From the NCBI GenBank assembly GCA_947381415.1, contig CANCVB010000002.1:1-64000 (forward strand): 64,000 nucleotides of DNA, read 5' to 3'. This DNA is from Burkholderiales bacterium (lineage in GTDB: Bacteria; Pseudomonadota; Gammaproteobacteria; Burkholderiales; Burkholderiaceae_C). The notes beneath the pieces were generated by a model. It searched no databases. It was not told where the DNA came from and saw only the letters and a program-made list of their open reading frames with translations. Position numbers and translations under genes: made by a program. Below, piece after piece: positions 20,039 through 29,729 of this stretch (position 1 is its first letter; every line of letters starts with the position of its first letter).

Positions 20039-21172
20039 TCACTTGGCTTTTTTGAAGCTGGTGTAGACGGCTGTCATGGATTCACGTGCTGCATTTCCCA
20101 AGGCCGCAGGCGGCACCATCAAAGCCAGATTGGTTTCGTCAGGAAACACCGCTTTGTTTTGCGCGACTTCGGGGCTGACATTCGCCAAACTGGCTTTGTT
20201 GGCAGTGGGGTAACCCAATTCGTTGGTCAATGCAGCGGAGACTTCGGCTTTGAGGTAGTAATTGATGAAAGCCAAAGCATTGTTGGGGTGCTTGGCGTCA
20301 GCTGGAATGGCCAAGTTGTCAAAGAAGATCAGGCCCCCGGTTTTGGGCAACAACACTTCCAGGTCTTGACCGCTTTTGTTCTCGTTGGCGCGCGTGATGG
20401 CGATATTGAAGTCACCCGCCCAGCCCAAGGCGACACAAGCTTTACCACCCGCAACATCATCAATCATCGTGCTGGAGAACAAACGAATGTCTTTGCGAAC
20501 CTTGGCCAACATTTCACCAGCCGCTTTGTGGTCGGCTGCGTCTTCTGAGTAGGCGTTTTTGCCGATGTAGTGCAACGCGGGTGGCAGGATTTCTGTGGGC
20601 GAATCAAGGTAAGCAATGCCACAGGATTTCAGCTTGGCGGTATAGGTGGGGTTGAACACCAAATCCCAAGCGTTCTCAGGCATGGGGGTGCTGCCCAAAG
20701 CCTTGGCCACTTTGGTTTTGTTGATAGCCACCGTGGTGAAGCTCCATGCCCAAGGCAATACATGTGCGTTGTCAGGATCTACGCCAGTGAGCTTGCTCAT
20801 CAAGGCGGGGTCCAGGTTTTTGTAATTCGGGATTTGTGCTTTGTCGAGTTTTTTCAGCAAACCGGCTTCAATCTGTGCTTTGACAAACACAGAGCCAGGG
20901 ACCACGATGTCGTAACCAGAGTTTCCAGCCACCAATTTGGCTTGCAAGCCTTCGTTGTTTTCAAAGGTTTGGTAGTTCACTTTGATGCCTGTTTCTTTTT
21001 CGAAATTGGCAATCATGTCGGCAGCGATGTAGTCTGGCCAGTTGTAAACGTTCAAGACTTTCTCTTCTGCATTCACAGGTGCAGCAGCAACAGGCGCCTT
21101 GGGCTCTTCTTTTTTGCCGCAAGCCGCGACAGACAAGCAAACCAAGACAACCCATAAAAGACGTTTGTTCAT
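20039..21172 (-). CDS. potF: Polyamine-binding lipoprotein of ABC importer
   Basis: Extracytoplasmic solute-binding protein of the PotD/PotF type, expected to bind putrescine or spermidine. The signal peptide MNKRLLWVVLVCLSVAAC ends in a lipobox with cysteine at about residue 18, so the mature protein is probably lipid-anchored. Family blocks: LNVYNWPDYIAADMIANFEKETGIKVNY (split), WAGDFNIA, and the C-terminal YPTANKASLA. 377 residues from the ATG at 21172, preceded by GGAG. Other in-frame starts further upstream would disrupt the signal peptide. Substrate specificity within the family is not certain. Confidence 0.92.
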   Translation of the reverse strand: MNKRLLWVVLVCLSVAACGKKEEPKAPVAAAPVNAEEKVLNVYNWPDYIAADMIANFEKETGIKVNYQTFENNEGLQAKLVAGNSGYDIVVPGSVFVKAQIEAGLLKKLDKAQIPNYKNLDPALMSKLTGVDPDNAHVLPWAWSFTTVAINKTKVAKALGSTPMPENAWDLVFNPTYTAKLKSCGIAYLDSPTEILPPALHYIGKNAYSEDAADHKAAGEMLAKVRKDIRLFSSTMIDDVAGGKACVALGWAGDFNIAITRANENKSGQDLEVLLPKTGGLIFFDNLAIPADAKHPNNALAFINYYLKAEVSAALTNELGYPTANKASLANVSPEVAQNKAVFPDETNLALMVPPAALGNAARESMTAVYTSFKKAK

Positions 21173-21340
21173 GATGGCAGTGACTCCGTAAGTGAAAATG
21201 GACAGGCAAAAACCCGCTGAGCGAGCGCGCAACGCGTAGTATATGAATACTTGCTGGCAATTTCCCACCCCAGAGCCTGTTGGTGGCCTAAAAAGCTTAC
21301 AATGAAAAGCTTTCATCAGTGCTCACTCTGCGAATCATCT

Positions 21341-21652
21341 ATGCCAATTTATGCTTATAAATGCAGTGCTTGCGGCTTCGCTAAAGACCAACTGCAAAAA
21401 ATGTCCGACCCGCCCTTGAGCGACTGTCCTGCGTGCGGCAAGCCCTCTTACACCAAGCAACTCACGGCGGCGGGTTTTCAACTCAAGGGCTCGGGTTGGT
21501 ACGCGACCGATTTCAAAGGCGGCACCAGCGCGTCGCCAGCCAGTTCTGATGGCGCAGCTTCAACGCCCGCCTCAGACAGTGCAGGGGCTGCCAAGTCTGC
21601 AGACGTGACCCCAAGTGCATCTGCATGCGCGCCTTCCTGTGCTTGTCACTGA
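21341..21652 (+). CDS. FmdB-type zinc ribbon regulatory protein
   Basis: 103-residue protein with the N-terminal FmdB zinc ribbon: MPIYAYKCSACGF and CPACGKPSYTKQ supply two CxxC pairs. The C-terminal half is low-complexity Ala/Ser/Pro and ends in a Cys-rich tail (CAPSCACH). The ATG at 21341 gives the family start; the longer in-frame version adds 30 unrelated residues. It precedes DUF502 and aspS, the common betaproteobacterial order. Its biochemical role is unclear. Confidence 0.9.
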   Translation: MPIYAYKCSACGFAKDQLQKMSDPPLSDCPACGKPSYTKQLTAAGFQLKGSGWYATDFKGGTSASPASSDGAASTPASDSAGAAKSADVTPSASACAPSCACH

Positions 21653-21690
21653 CGTTACCCAGCGCAGTTGACGTTTTTCAGTCTTAACGC

Positions 21691-22347
21691 ATGAACTTCA
21701 AAAAATACATTTTGGCCGGCTTGCTGGTGTGGTTGCCTTTGGCGATCACGCTGTGGGTGCTGAGTTGGTTGGTTGGCGTCCTCGATGGTATTTTGGCCAA
21801 TGTGCTGTATGGCGTGGGCAGTGTATTGCCGCAAGTGCATACCGATGCGTTACAGCAACTCAGTGGTATCAAAGGCCTGGGTGTGGTCATGGTGTTCATG
21901 GTGTTGGTGCTCACCGGCGCATTGGCGTCAAATGTGGCTGGCCGCTGGATGGTCAAACAATGGGACAAACTTTTTACCCATATCCCCATTGTCAAATCCA
22001 TATACGCCAGTGTTAAAAAAGTATCGGACACGCTGTTTTCAAGCAATGGCAACGCTTTTCGCAAAGCGGTGTTGTTGCAATACCCTCGCCAAGGTGCTTG
22101 GACCATTGCCTTCCAAACAGGCTCCCCCCAAGGCGAGGTTGAGTCACATTTGGGTTCTGGGTTCATGAGTGTGTATGTGCCCACAACGCCCAACCCGACC
22201 AGTGGATTTTTTTTGTTGGTTCCCGTGGTGGATGTGATTGAACTCGATATGAGCGTGGATGAAGCGCTCACCTACGTCATTTCCATGGGCGCTGTTGCCC
22301 CCTCGGTTTCAACTCCCCTTTCGCAAAGACTGGATAACAAGCTATGA
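21691..22347 (+). CDS. DUF502 inner-membrane protein
   Basis: 218 residues. Two strong transmembrane segments near the N-terminus ([43 protein letters not shown]) are followed by a conserved soluble region with [18 protein letters not shown] and a C-terminal [18 protein letters not shown] block, as in DUF502 proteins. Function not established. It overlaps aspS by 4 bp and is its usual upstream neighbour. Confidence 0.9.
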   Translation: MNFKKYILAGLLVWLPLAITLWVLSWLVGVLDGILANVLYGVGSVLPQVHTDALQQLSGIKGLGVVMVFMVLVLTGALASNVAGRWMVKQWDKLFTHIPIVKSIYASVKKVSDTLFSSNGNAFRKAVLLQYPRQGAWTIAFQTGSPQGEVESHLGSGFMSVYVPTTPNPTSGFFLLVPVVDVIELDMSVDEALTYVISMGAVAPSVSTPLSQRLDNKL

Positions 22348-24137
22348 GAACGCATTACTGTGGATTGGTCACGGAAGCACTGCAAGGGCAGACGGTGTCC
22401 TTGTGTGGATGGGTCAATCGCCGACGCGACCACGGTGGGGTGATCTTCATCGATTTGCGCGACCGTGAGGGCTATGTTCAGGTGGTTTGTGACCCTGACC
22501 GTGCCGACATGTTCAAAGTGGCAGAAGACATTCGCAATGAATTTTGTGTGCAAATCAAAGGGGTGGTTCGCCTGCGTCCCGAGGGCACGCTGAATGAACA
22601 GCTGAAAAGCGGCAAGATTGAAGTCTTGTGCCATGAACTGGTGGTGCTCAATCCCTCAGTCACACCACCGTTTCAGTTGGATGATGACAATTTGTCTGAG
22701 ACCACCCGCTTGACCCATCGCGTGCTGGACTTGCGTCGTCCCTACATGCAAAAGAATTTGATGTTGCGCTACCGTGTATCCATGGCCGTGCGCAAGTTTT
22801 TAGATGCCAACGGGTTTGTGGATATTGAGACGCCCATGCTTACCAAGAGCACACCCGAGGGTGCACGTGATTACCTGGTGCCCAGTCGCGTGCATGACGG
22901 CCACTTTTTTGCATTGCCCCAGTCGCCTCAGCTTTTTAAGCAATTGTTGATGGTCTCTGGTTTTGACCGTTATTACCAAATCACCAAATGCTTCCGCGAC
23001 GAAGATTTGCGCGCCGACCGTCAACCCGAATTCACCCAAATTGATATTGAAACGTCTTTCCTGGGCGAAGAGGAAATTCGCGCTTTGTTCCAAGACATGA
23101 TCAAAGGTGTCTTCAAGCAAGTGCTGGACATCGACTTGGGTGAATTCCCCATCATGCCTTATGCCGAAGCCATGCATCGCTATGGTTCAGACAAACCCGA
23201 CTTGCGCATCCAAATGGAATTCACAGAACTCACGGATGTGATGGGCGATGTGGACTTCAAGGTGTTCAGTGCACCTGCCACCTCCAAGGGTGGGCGCGTG
23301 GTGGCGTTGCGTGTGCCCCATGGGGGCGAGATGAGCCGAGGCGAAATCGATGGTTTCACCGAGTTTGTGAAAATTTACGGTGCCAAGGGCTTGGCATGGA
23401 TCAAGGTCAACGAAGTGGCCAAAGGGCGCGAGGGTTTGCAGTCACCGATTGTGAAGAACTTGCACGATAAAGCCATTGCTGACATTTTGTCTCGCAGTGG
23501 CGCACAAGACGGAGACCTGTTGTTCTTCGGTGCCGACAAAGCCAAGATCGTCAACGACGCGATGGGCGCTTTGCGTTTGAAAATTGGACACAGCGACTTT
23601 GGAAAAAAGCAAGGCTTGCTGCAAGACCGTTGGGCGCCGATGTGGGTGGTTGACTTCCCCATGTTCGAGTACGACGAGGAAGCCGGTCGCTACAACGCGG
23701 TGCACCACCCTTTCACAGCCCCCAAAGATGGCCACGAGGACTGGATGGTCACTGCCCCCGAGAAGTGCATAGCCAAAGGCTACGACATGGTCCTCAATGG
23801 CTGGGAAATTGGGGGTGGCTCTGTGCGCATTCACCGAGCCGACGTACAGCAAAAAGTATTTGACGCTTTGAACATCACGCCCGAAGAGGCGCAAATCAAA
23901 TTTGGATTTTTGCTGGATGCTTTGCAATACGGTGCACCCCCGCACGGTGGCTTGGCCTTTGGCCTGGACCGAATCGTGACCCTCATGACGGGTGCTGACT
24001 CTATCCGTGACGTGATTGCCTTCCCCAAAACGCAAAGGGCCCAGTGCTTGTTGACCCAAGCACCATCACTGGTGGAAGAAAAGCAATTGCGTGAATTGCA
24101 TATCCGATTGCGTAAAGTGGAAGCGGGTGCTACATGA
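22344..24137 (+). CDS. aspS: Aspartyl-tRNA synthetase
   Basis: Class IIb synthetase. The N-terminal OB-fold anticodon-binding domain is followed by the catalytic core ([20 protein letters not shown] as motif 2) and the bacterial insertion (GAD) domain, and it ends with motif 3 [12 protein letters not shown]. Length 597 fits bacterial AspRS, which in proteobacteria without a complete Asn pathway may be non-discriminating; the sequence was not checked for that. Coupled by 4-bp overlaps to DUF502 upstream and folE downstream. Confidence 0.96.
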   Translation: MRTHYCGLVTEALQGQTVSLCGWVNRRRDHGGVIFIDLRDREGYVQVVCDPDRADMFKVAEDIRNEFCVQIKGVVRLRPEGTLNEQLKSGKIEVLCHELVVLNPSVTPPFQLDDDNLSETTRLTHRVLDLRRPYMQKNLMLRYRVSMAVRKFLDANGFVDIETPMLTKSTPEGARDYLVPSRVHDGHFFALPQSPQLFKQLLMVSGFDRYYQITKCFRDEDLRADRQPEFTQIDIETSFLGEEEIRALFQDMIKGVFKQVLDIDLGEFPIMPYAEAMHRYGSDKPDLRIQMEFTELTDVMGDVDFKVFSAPATSKGGRVVALRVPHGGEMSRGEIDGFTEFVKIYGAKGLAWIKVNEVAKGREGLQSPIVKNLHDKAIADILSRSGAQDGDLLFFGADKAKIVNDAMGALRLKIGHSDFGKKQGLLQDRWAPMWVVDFPMFEYDEEAGRYNAVHHPFTAPKDGHEDWMVTAPEKCIAKGYDMVLNGWEIGGGSVRIHRADVQQKVFDALNITPEEAQIKFGFLLDALQYGAPPHGGLAFGLDRIVTLMTGADSIRDVIAFPKTQRAQCLLTQAPSLVEEKQLRELHIRLRKVEAGAT

Positions 24138-24835
24138 CAACCGACGCCAAAGACGAAGGTGTTCCTGTTTCCATCAAAATCCGCGAAAGAATCAAGGCCT
24201 CACGCAAACGGTTTCATGCCAACGACAATATTGCTGAATTCATTGAGCCTGGTGAGTTGGAAAAACTGCTTGATGAAGTAGCCGACAAGATGACAGGCGT
24301 GCTCAGTAGCCTGGTCATTGATACTGAACACGATCACAACACCGCTGAGACTGCGCGGCGGGTGGCCAAAATGTACGTACAAGAAGTCTTTCGTGGCCGC
24401 TTTGTCAAAGCCCCAGTGATCACAGAGTTTCCCAACGCCGAGCATTTGAATGAGCTGATGATTGTGGGTCCCATCACGGTGCGAAGTGCTTGCAGTCACC
24501 ATTTTTGCCCCGTGATTGGCAAAATTTGGATTGGCGTTTTGCCTAACGAGCACACCAATGTGATTGGTCTGTCCAAATACGCACGATTGGCCGAATGGGT
24601 GATGGGTCGCCCCCAAATTCAAGAAGAGGCGGTGGTGCAGTTGGCTGACCTGATCCAAGTCAAAACCCAGCCCGATGGCCTGGCCATCGTCATGGAAGCG
24701 TCGCACTATTGCATGGCATGGCGTGGCGTGAAAGACATGGACAGTCGCATGATCAACTCTGTGATGCGGGGGGCTTTTTTGAAAGACCCCAATTTACGCA
24801 GAGAATTTCTTTCACTGATTCCTCAAAAGGACTGA
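24134..24835 (+). CDS. folE: GTP cyclohydrolase I
   Basis: Converts GTP to 7,8-dihydroneopterin triphosphate, the first step of tetrahydrofolate synthesis. Zinc-binding and active-site residues are visible in [22 protein letters not shown] and in the late [14 protein letters not shown]-like block ([13 protein letters not shown]). 233 residues with a longer, charged N-terminus than the E. coli enzyme. It overlaps aspS by 4 bp and is followed 4 nt later by a BLUF photoreceptor gene, an unusual partner for a folate enzyme. Confidence 0.95.
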   Translation: MTTDAKDEGVPVSIKIRERIKASRKRFHANDNIAEFIEPGELEKLLDEVADKMTGVLSSLVIDTEHDHNTAETARRVAKMYVQEVFRGRFVKAPVITEFPNAEHLNELMIVGPITVRSACSHHFCPVIGKIWIGVLPNEHTNVIGLSKYARLAEWVMGRPQIQEEAVVQLADLIQVKTQPDGLAIVMEASHYCMAWRGVKDMDSRMINSVMRGAFLKDPNLRREFLSLIPQKD

Positions 24836-24839
24836 TGGC

Positions 24840-25265
24840 ATGTTGGTGCGATTGCTTTATGTCAGCCGAGCGCTAGACCCCGATTCCCCTGCTGCGACAG
24901 ACTCTATTTTGTCTGTCGCCCGCGAACACAACATGGCCAATGGCATCACGGGCATTCTTTGTTATGGCGGTGGTATTTACCTGCAAGCCATTGAAGGCGG
25001 GCGTAGCCAAGTCAACACCTTGTATGGGCATATCGTCAGTGACAAACGCCATGCGGATGTGGAGTTGTTGAGCTACGAGGAAATCACGGAACGCCGTTTT
25101 GGTGGTTGGACCATGGGGCAGGTCAACTTGTCCAAGCTCAATACCTCGGTGGTTTTGAAGTACTCAGAGCTTCCCGTGCTCAACCCCTATGCCGTCTCCG
25201 GTCAGGTGTCCTTGGCCTTGCTCGAAGAGTTGATGGCCACTGCCGCCATTTTGGGCCGCGCCTAG
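24840..25265 (+). CDS. BLUF-domain blue-light photoreceptor, short form
   Basis: 141 residues, consisting of a BLUF flavin-binding domain plus about 45 C-terminal residues. The photoactive residues appear to be intact: Y7 (LLYVSRA), N31, Q49 (YLQAIEG), W90 and M92 (GGWTMGQV). The core GITGILCYGGG and DKRHADVELL are typical. No output domain is fused, so it should signal through a partner protein, like short BLUF proteins of the PixD/BlrB type. It lies between folE (4-nt gap) and DUF429 (10-nt gap) in one probable transcript. Confidence 0.93.
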   Translation: MLVRLLYVSRALDPDSPAATDSILSVAREHNMANGITGILCYGGGIYLQAIEGGRSQVNTLYGHIVSDKRHADVELLSYEEITERRFGGWTMGQVNLSKLNTSVVLKYSELPVLNPYAVSGQVSLALLEELMATAAILGRA

Positions 25266-25275
25266 GTTTTTCACC

Positions 25276-26091
25276 ATGACACGCCTGCTGGGTTGTGACT
25301 TCAGCAGCTCGCCTTCCAACCGAAAATCCATTGTCATGGCATGGGGGACTTGGCGCGATCAGCGTGTGGTCATTGAAAGTTTGCAAGCCTGTACAAGTTT
25401 GGCTGCCTTTGCACAGGCTTTGCAGACACCAGGACCTTGGGTGGGTGGTTTTGATTTGCCGTTTGGTTTGCCGCGTGAACTGGTCACCACACTGGGCTGG
25501 CCAGACCAATGGCGAAACTGCATTGAATACTTTGCATCCTTGGGTCGCCCCCAGATTCGCGAAACCTTTAAAGCCTTTTGTGATGCGCGAGAGAAAGGGC
25601 ATAAATTCGCCCACCGCGCCACCGATATTCCAGCAGGCTCAAGCCCTTCAATGAAATGGGTAAATCCACCCGTCGCCTATATGTTGCATGCGGGCGTGCC
25701 ATTGATGTTACAAGCAGGTTTGGATTTTCCAGGACTGTGTGCAGGCGACAAAGCGCGCGTCGCGTTAGAGGCCTACCCTGGTTGGTTGGCGCGTCAACTC
25801 ATCGGTTCACGCAGTTACAAAAGCGATGACAAGGCCAAGCAAACGCCCGAGCGTTTGATTGCCCGAAAAGACATTTTGCATGCTTTGGTGGGTGGCCATC
25901 AGGGCGTGCGCTTGTACTTGCGCCCAGCGCAACATGATGACTTGGTACAAGACGCCAGCGGTGACAAACTCGACGCGGTGCTTTGTATGGTGCAAGCCGC
26001 AGTGGCTCAACAGTGTTATGTAAGGGGCGATCAACGCTATGGCCTACCCGATGCAATGGACCCGCTCGAAGGGTGGATCATTGGCGTATGA
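25276..26091 (+). CDS. DUF429 domain protein (RNase H-fold-like)
   Basis: 271 residues. The N-terminus LLGCDFSSSPSNRKSIV has an early aspartate after hydrophobic residues, as in RNase H-like folds, and the core carries GGFDLPFGLP, the EAYPGWLAR block and a C-terminal DKLDAVLCMVQAA acidic motif. These are the conserved features of DUF429, a family with predicted nuclease-like fold and no settled role. Last base overlap: its TGA overlaps the ATG of the downstream GNAT gene. Confidence 0.82.
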   Translation: MTRLLGCDFSSSPSNRKSIVMAWGTWRDQRVVIESLQACTSLAAFAQALQTPGPWVGGFDLPFGLPRELVTTLGWPDQWRNCIEYFASLGRPQIRETFKAFCDAREKGHKFAHRATDIPAGSSPSMKWVNPPVAYMLHAGVPLMLQAGLDFPGLCAGDKARVALEAYPGWLARQLIGSRSYKSDDKAKQTPERLIARKDILHALVGGHQGVRLYLRPAQHDDLVQDASGDKLDAVLCMVQAAVAQQCYVRGDQRYGLPDAMDPLEGWIIGV

Positions 26092-26666
26092 GTACAGCAT
26101 GGGTTGATCGCATTGAGACACCGCGTATGGTTTTGCGTTGCCCTTACCCAGGCGATGGCAATGCATTGCACCAGGCCGTGCTAGAAAGTTTGCCTGCGCT
26201 TCGCATGTGGCCTGATTCATTGCCTTGGGCGCAAAAACCGCAATCACCAGAAAGGGCCGAGGACTACTGCCAGTCGTGTTTTGGTGCATTTGTATTGGGC
26301 TTGACTTGGCCGATGCTGATGCAAGACAAAACCACAGGTGCAGTGCTTGGTAGCGTGGGTTTTCACCGCATGGCGCTAGACATACCTGAGTTTGAATTGG
26401 GCTATTGGTGTCGAAGCTCAGCCCAAGGACTTGGCTTGATGAGCGAGGCGGTCACTGCATTGAGTGACACCGCGTTGAGGCTTGTGCCCAGCGCGCGTCT
26501 GGTGTGTCGCGTGGACGCGCGCAATACGGCCAGCAGTCGGGTGGTAGAAAAATCGCACTACCGCCTTGTTCACACAGACAGAGATACACCCGAGACAGAC
26601 ACTGCAAGCCTGCAGGTGCGGATTTATGAACGCTTATCTGCAGCACACACGGTGCAAGTGGCTTGA
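26088..26666 (+). CDS. GNAT-family N-acetyltransferase (RimJ/RimL-like)
   Basis: 192-residue acetyltransferase. The N-terminal strand IETPRMVLRCPYPGDGNAL, the FELGYWCRSSAQGLGLMSEAV acetyl-CoA-binding region and VDARNTASSRVVEKSHYRL follow the RimJ/RimL pattern used for N-terminal or ribosomal-protein acetylation. The ATG at 26088 overlaps the DUF429 stop; the earlier in-frame start at 25983 lies inside DUF429. Its 3' end overlaps the convergent moeB by 43 bp. Substrate unknown. Confidence 0.88.
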   Translation: MSTAWVDRIETPRMVLRCPYPGDGNALHQAVLESLPALRMWPDSLPWAQKPQSPERAEDYCQSCFGAFVLGLTWPMLMQDKTTGAVLGSVGFHRMALDIPEFELGYWCRSSAQGLGLMSEAVTALSDTALRLVPSARLVCRVDARNTASSRVVEKSHYRLVHTDRDTPETDTASLQVRIYERLSAAHTVQVA

Positions 26667-27382
26667 CGGCGTAAACGCATTTCGGTCCACGCAAGGCTTC
26701 GACCATCTAGCATTTGCAAGCGTCCCACCAACGAACTGCCCAAGCCTGTCAACAGCTTCAAGGCCTCGGCGGCTTGCAAGCTCCCTATCACGCCCACCAA
26801 AGGCGCCAACACGCCCATGGTGGCACAACTGATTTCTTCAGGCGCTTGGTCAGGCGGGAACACACAGGCGTAACAGGGCGAGTCGGATTGCCGAGCGTCA
26901 TAGGTGGTCAATTGGCCATCTAGGCGAATGACAGCACCACTCACCAAAGGCACGCGGTGCTGCACACAGGCCGAGTTCAACAAGTGGCGCGTTTGAAAAT
27001 TGTCACTGCAGTCAAGCACCACCTGAGAACCGGGCAAGAGTTGGTCAAGCAAAGCCGCGTCGGCTTTTTGGCGTAAGGCGGTGACCTGAATACCGGGGTT
27101 GAGCGCCCACATCGCTTGCTGGGCAGAAGTGACTTTGGCTTGACCTATGCGCTCAGTCGTGTGGGCGATTTGTCGCTGCAAGTTGGTGAGGTCGACCTCG
27201 TCATGGTCGACCAAGGTGATGTGTCCCACACCACTGGCCGCCAAAAACAAAGCTGCACTGCATCCAAGGCCACCCGCACCGATGACAACAGCATGGCTGT
27301 CAAGCAGTTGTTGCTGACCCAGATCACCAAGTTCGTCCAGCAGGATATGCCTGGAATAACGCAGCAATTGGGCGTCATTCAC
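26624..27382 (-). CDS. moeB: Molybdopterin-synthase adenylyltransferase (MoeB/ThiF family)
   Basis: E1-like adenylyltransferase that activates a small sulfur-carrier protein. The nucleotide-binding loop VVIGAGGLGCSAALFLA is near residue 33. DHDEVDLTNLQRQ and VLDCSDNFQTR follow. Zinc-binding cysteine pairs are CYAC and the C-terminal CTVC. Length 252 suits MoeB or ThiF; the name is by similarity, and it could serve thiamine synthesis instead. It follows ctpA by 3 bp. Overlaps the GNAT gene by 43 bp. Confidence 0.88.
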   Translation of the reverse strand: MNDAQLLRYSRHILLDELGDLGQQQLLDSHAVVIGAGGLGCSAALFLAASGVGHITLVDHDEVDLTNLQRQIAHTTERIGQAKVTSAQQAMWALNPGIQVTALRQKADAALLDQLLPGSQVVLDCSDNFQTRHLLNSACVQHRVPLVSGAVIRLDGQLTTYDARQSDSPCYACVFPPDQAPEEISCATMGVLAPLVGVIGSLQAAEALKLLTGLGSSLVGRLQMLDGRSLAWTEMRLRRQATCTVCAADKRS

Positions 27383-27385
27383 GCC

Positions 27386-28834
27386 TTACTGTTCCTTTTT
27401 TTCTGCTGGCCGCTCAGTCTGTGTTTTGCTGACTTTGACGGGTTGGTTTTTCAAGCGGTTGAGTGCTTGCTGCAGTTGGAAGTCTTCGGCTGAGCCGTAC
27501 TCGGGCGTTTTGCGATCCGCAACCGGTTTTTTGGACTCTTCTTCAAGGCGTTTCAAAGCTTCATCACGGGCTTTTTCTCGGCTGGGGTCTTTGACTTCCT
27601 CGCCTTGGCCGCTGTTGAGGTGTTTTTCCAGATCGGCTTCACGGGTACGCAATGCCGCATAGGGACTGCCCTCGGCGGTATCGTCTACCAGCAAGTCAGG
27701 CACGATACCCTTGGCTTGGATGGAGCGACCGCTGGGTGTGTAGTAGCGCGCGGTGGTGATTTTCAAAGCGGTGTCGGAGCCCAATTGGCGCACTGTCTGA
27801 ACCGAGCCCTTACCAAAGGTTTGGCTGCCCATGAGAATCGCGCGTTTGTGGTCTTGCAAAGCACCGGCAACAATTTCACTGGCAGATGCCGAGCCTTCGT
27901 TCACCAAAACAACCAAGGGGATTTTTTTGAAAAAACCGTTGGTTTTGCTGTTCAGGCCAGAGACACTGTCTTGGCCACCGCGGCGCAAATAAAACTCGGG
28001 TGCAGCTTTGAAGGTGTATTTGCTTTCTTCCAATTGGCCATTGGTGGACACCACAGTTACGTTGTCTGGCAAAAAGACCGCAGAAATCGCCACAGCAGCA
28101 TCTAAGAGACCACCAGGGTCATTGCGCAAATCCAGCACCAAGCCCTTCATTTTGGGGTCTTGTTTGTACAGCTCTTCGAGTTTGCGAGCCAGATCGTCGA
28201 CTGTGCGCTCTTGGAATTGGCTGACCCGAATCCAGCCAAAACCGTTTTCAATCATCTTGGACTTGACGCTGACGGTTTTGATTTCTTCACGGATGATGGT
28301 GACAGGGAAGGTGCGGTTTTCGTCTTTGCGGTAAATCGTCAGCAGGACCTTGGTGCGGGGTTCACCGCGCATGCGCTTCACAGCTTCATTGAGCGACAAA
28401 CCTTTCATGGAGGTGTCGTCTACTTTGGTAATGAGGTCGCCGGGCTTGAGGCCCGCGCGGTCTGCGGGCGAGCCTTCAATAGGCGACACCACTTTGACCA
28501 AGCCTTCTTCTTGGGAAATTTCAATACCGACGCCGACAAATTTGCCGGTGGTGCCTTCACGGAATTCTTTATAGGACTTTTTATCGAAATACTGTGAATG
28601 TGGATCGAGGCTTGAGACCATGCCAGAGATGGCGTCATTGATGAGTTTTTTCTCATCCACGGGCTCGACATAGTCGGACTTGACCATGCTGAAAACCGCT
28701 GCGAGTTGCTGCAGCTCTTCCAGTGGCAATGGGGCCATATTGGCGCGCGCCACAGTTTGCAGCGATACGGTGGTTAATGCGCCCGTCAGGGCACCAATGC
28801 TGATCCAGCCCGCAATTTTGAGTTTTTGGCCCAT
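27386..28834 (-). CDS. ctpA: S41 carboxy-terminal processing protease
   Basis: 482-residue periplasmic serine protease. A signal-anchor segment (LKIAGWISIGALTGALTTVSL) precedes the PDZ domain (ISQEEGLVKVVSPIEGSPADRAGLKPGD, in sections). The S41 catalytic domain shows DLRNDPGG, the serine motif NEGSASASEIVAGA and the lysine in GSQTFGKGSVQ, an intact Ser-Lys dyad. The C-terminal 80 residues are highly charged and probably helical. The ATG at 28834 is chosen; an upstream in-frame extension of 64 residues does not resemble the family. Neighbours gpmA and moeB on the same strand are conserved in Burkholderiales. Confidence 0.94.
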   Translation of the reverse strand: MGQKLKIAGWISIGALTGALTTVSLQTVARANMAPLPLEELQQLAAVFSMVKSDYVEPVDEKKLINDAISGMVSSLDPHSQYFDKKSYKEFREGTTGKFVGVGIEISQEEGLVKVVSPIEGSPADRAGLKPGDLITKVDDTSMKGLSLNEAVKRMRGEPRTKVLLTIYRKDENRTFPVTIIREEIKTVSVKSKMIENGFGWIRVSQFQERTVDDLARKLEELYKQDPKMKGLVLDLRNDPGGLLDAAVAISAVFLPDNVTVVSTNGQLEESKYTFKAAPEFYLRRGGQDSVSGLNSKTNGFFKKIPLVVLVNEGSASASEIVAGALQDHKRAILMGSQTFGKGSVQTVRQLGSDTALKITTARYYTPSGRSIQAKGIVPDLLVDDTAEGSPYAALRTREADLEKHLNSGQGEEVKDPSREKARDEALKRLEEESKKPVADRKTPEYGSAEDFQLQQALNRLKNQPVKVSKTQTERPAEKKEQ

Positions 28835-28922
28835 TTTTACCCTGTCAAATAAATGCCATCGAAGGACAATTGAAGAAGATAGTCTACTGTGCCTGACCCG
28901 CTGACGCAGACCCCCAATGAAA

Positions 28923-29648
28923 TTAACCTTGGCTTGCCGTGGTTGGTGCCACTGGGGCTTCTCGCAGGTAGTAACTTCGAATCGGGCGCAAATCAGCGTC
29001 CAATTCGTAAACCAAAGGTTCGCCATTGGGGATATTCAAGCCAACAATGTCTTGGTCGGGGATGTTGTCAAGGTACTTCACCATGGCACGCAGGGAGTTG
29101 CCGTGCGCGCTGACCAAGACGCGTTTGCCAGCGCGAATCGCGGGTGCCAGCGACTCGTTCCAAAAGGGCATCACCCGCTCCACCGTGTCTTTGAGGCATT
29201 CGGTGAGAGGCACTTGGCCAGGGGAGAGCTTGGCATAACGACGGTCTTGTCCCTCGTAGCGGCTGTCATGCGGTTCTAGGGCAGGGGGAGGCACATCAAA
29301 GCTGCGCCGCCAAGCCAAAACCTGGGCATCGCCATATTTCGCGGCGGTCTCGGCCTTGTTCAGACCTTGCAGTGCGCCGTAATGGCGCTCATTCAGTCGC
29401 CAGTGGTGTGCGACCGGCAGCCAGGTGCGATCCAGGCTGTCCAAGGCATGCCACAAGGTGTGAATGGCACGCTTGAGCACGCTGGTGTAGGCCAAGTCAA
29501 AATCAAAACCTGCTTCCTTGAGCAAAACGCCAGCACGACGCGCTTGGGCAATGCCTGTGGGCGTGAGATCCACATCGGTCCAGCCGGTAAAGCGGTTTTC
29601 GAGGTTCCAAAGAGATTCGCCGTGACGAATAAGCACCAGGGTGTACAT
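28923..29648 (-). CDS. gpmA: 2,3-bisphosphoglycerate-dependent phosphoglycerate mutase
   Basis: Interconverts 2- and 3-phosphoglycerate in glycolysis and gluconeogenesis. The phosphohistidine motif [18 protein letters not shown] is at the N-terminus; [12 protein letters not shown] and the second histidine in [15 protein letters not shown] complete the active site. Length 241 is typical. It is first in gpmA-ctpA-moeB and divergent, by an 81-bp gap, from the rhodanese gene. Confidence 0.96.
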   Translation of the reverse strand: MYTLVLIRHGESLWNLENRFTGWTDVDLTPTGIAQARRAGVLLKEAGFDFDLAYTSVLKRAIHTLWHALDSLDRTWLPVAHHWRLNERHYGALQGLNKAETAAKYGDAQVLAWRRSFDVPPPALEPHDSRYEGQDRRYAKLSPGQVPLTECLKDTVERVMPFWNESLAPAIRAGKRVLVSAHGNSLRAMVKYLDNIPDQDIVGLNIPNGEPLVYELDADLRPIRSYYLREAPVAPTTASQG

Positions 29649-29729
29649 GGCAAATAAATGACTTGCTAAGCCAGAAAAAAAGAAAGCATTCTAAAATGAC
29701 GCTCCTATGACATATTTTCCAAGGCGCGC

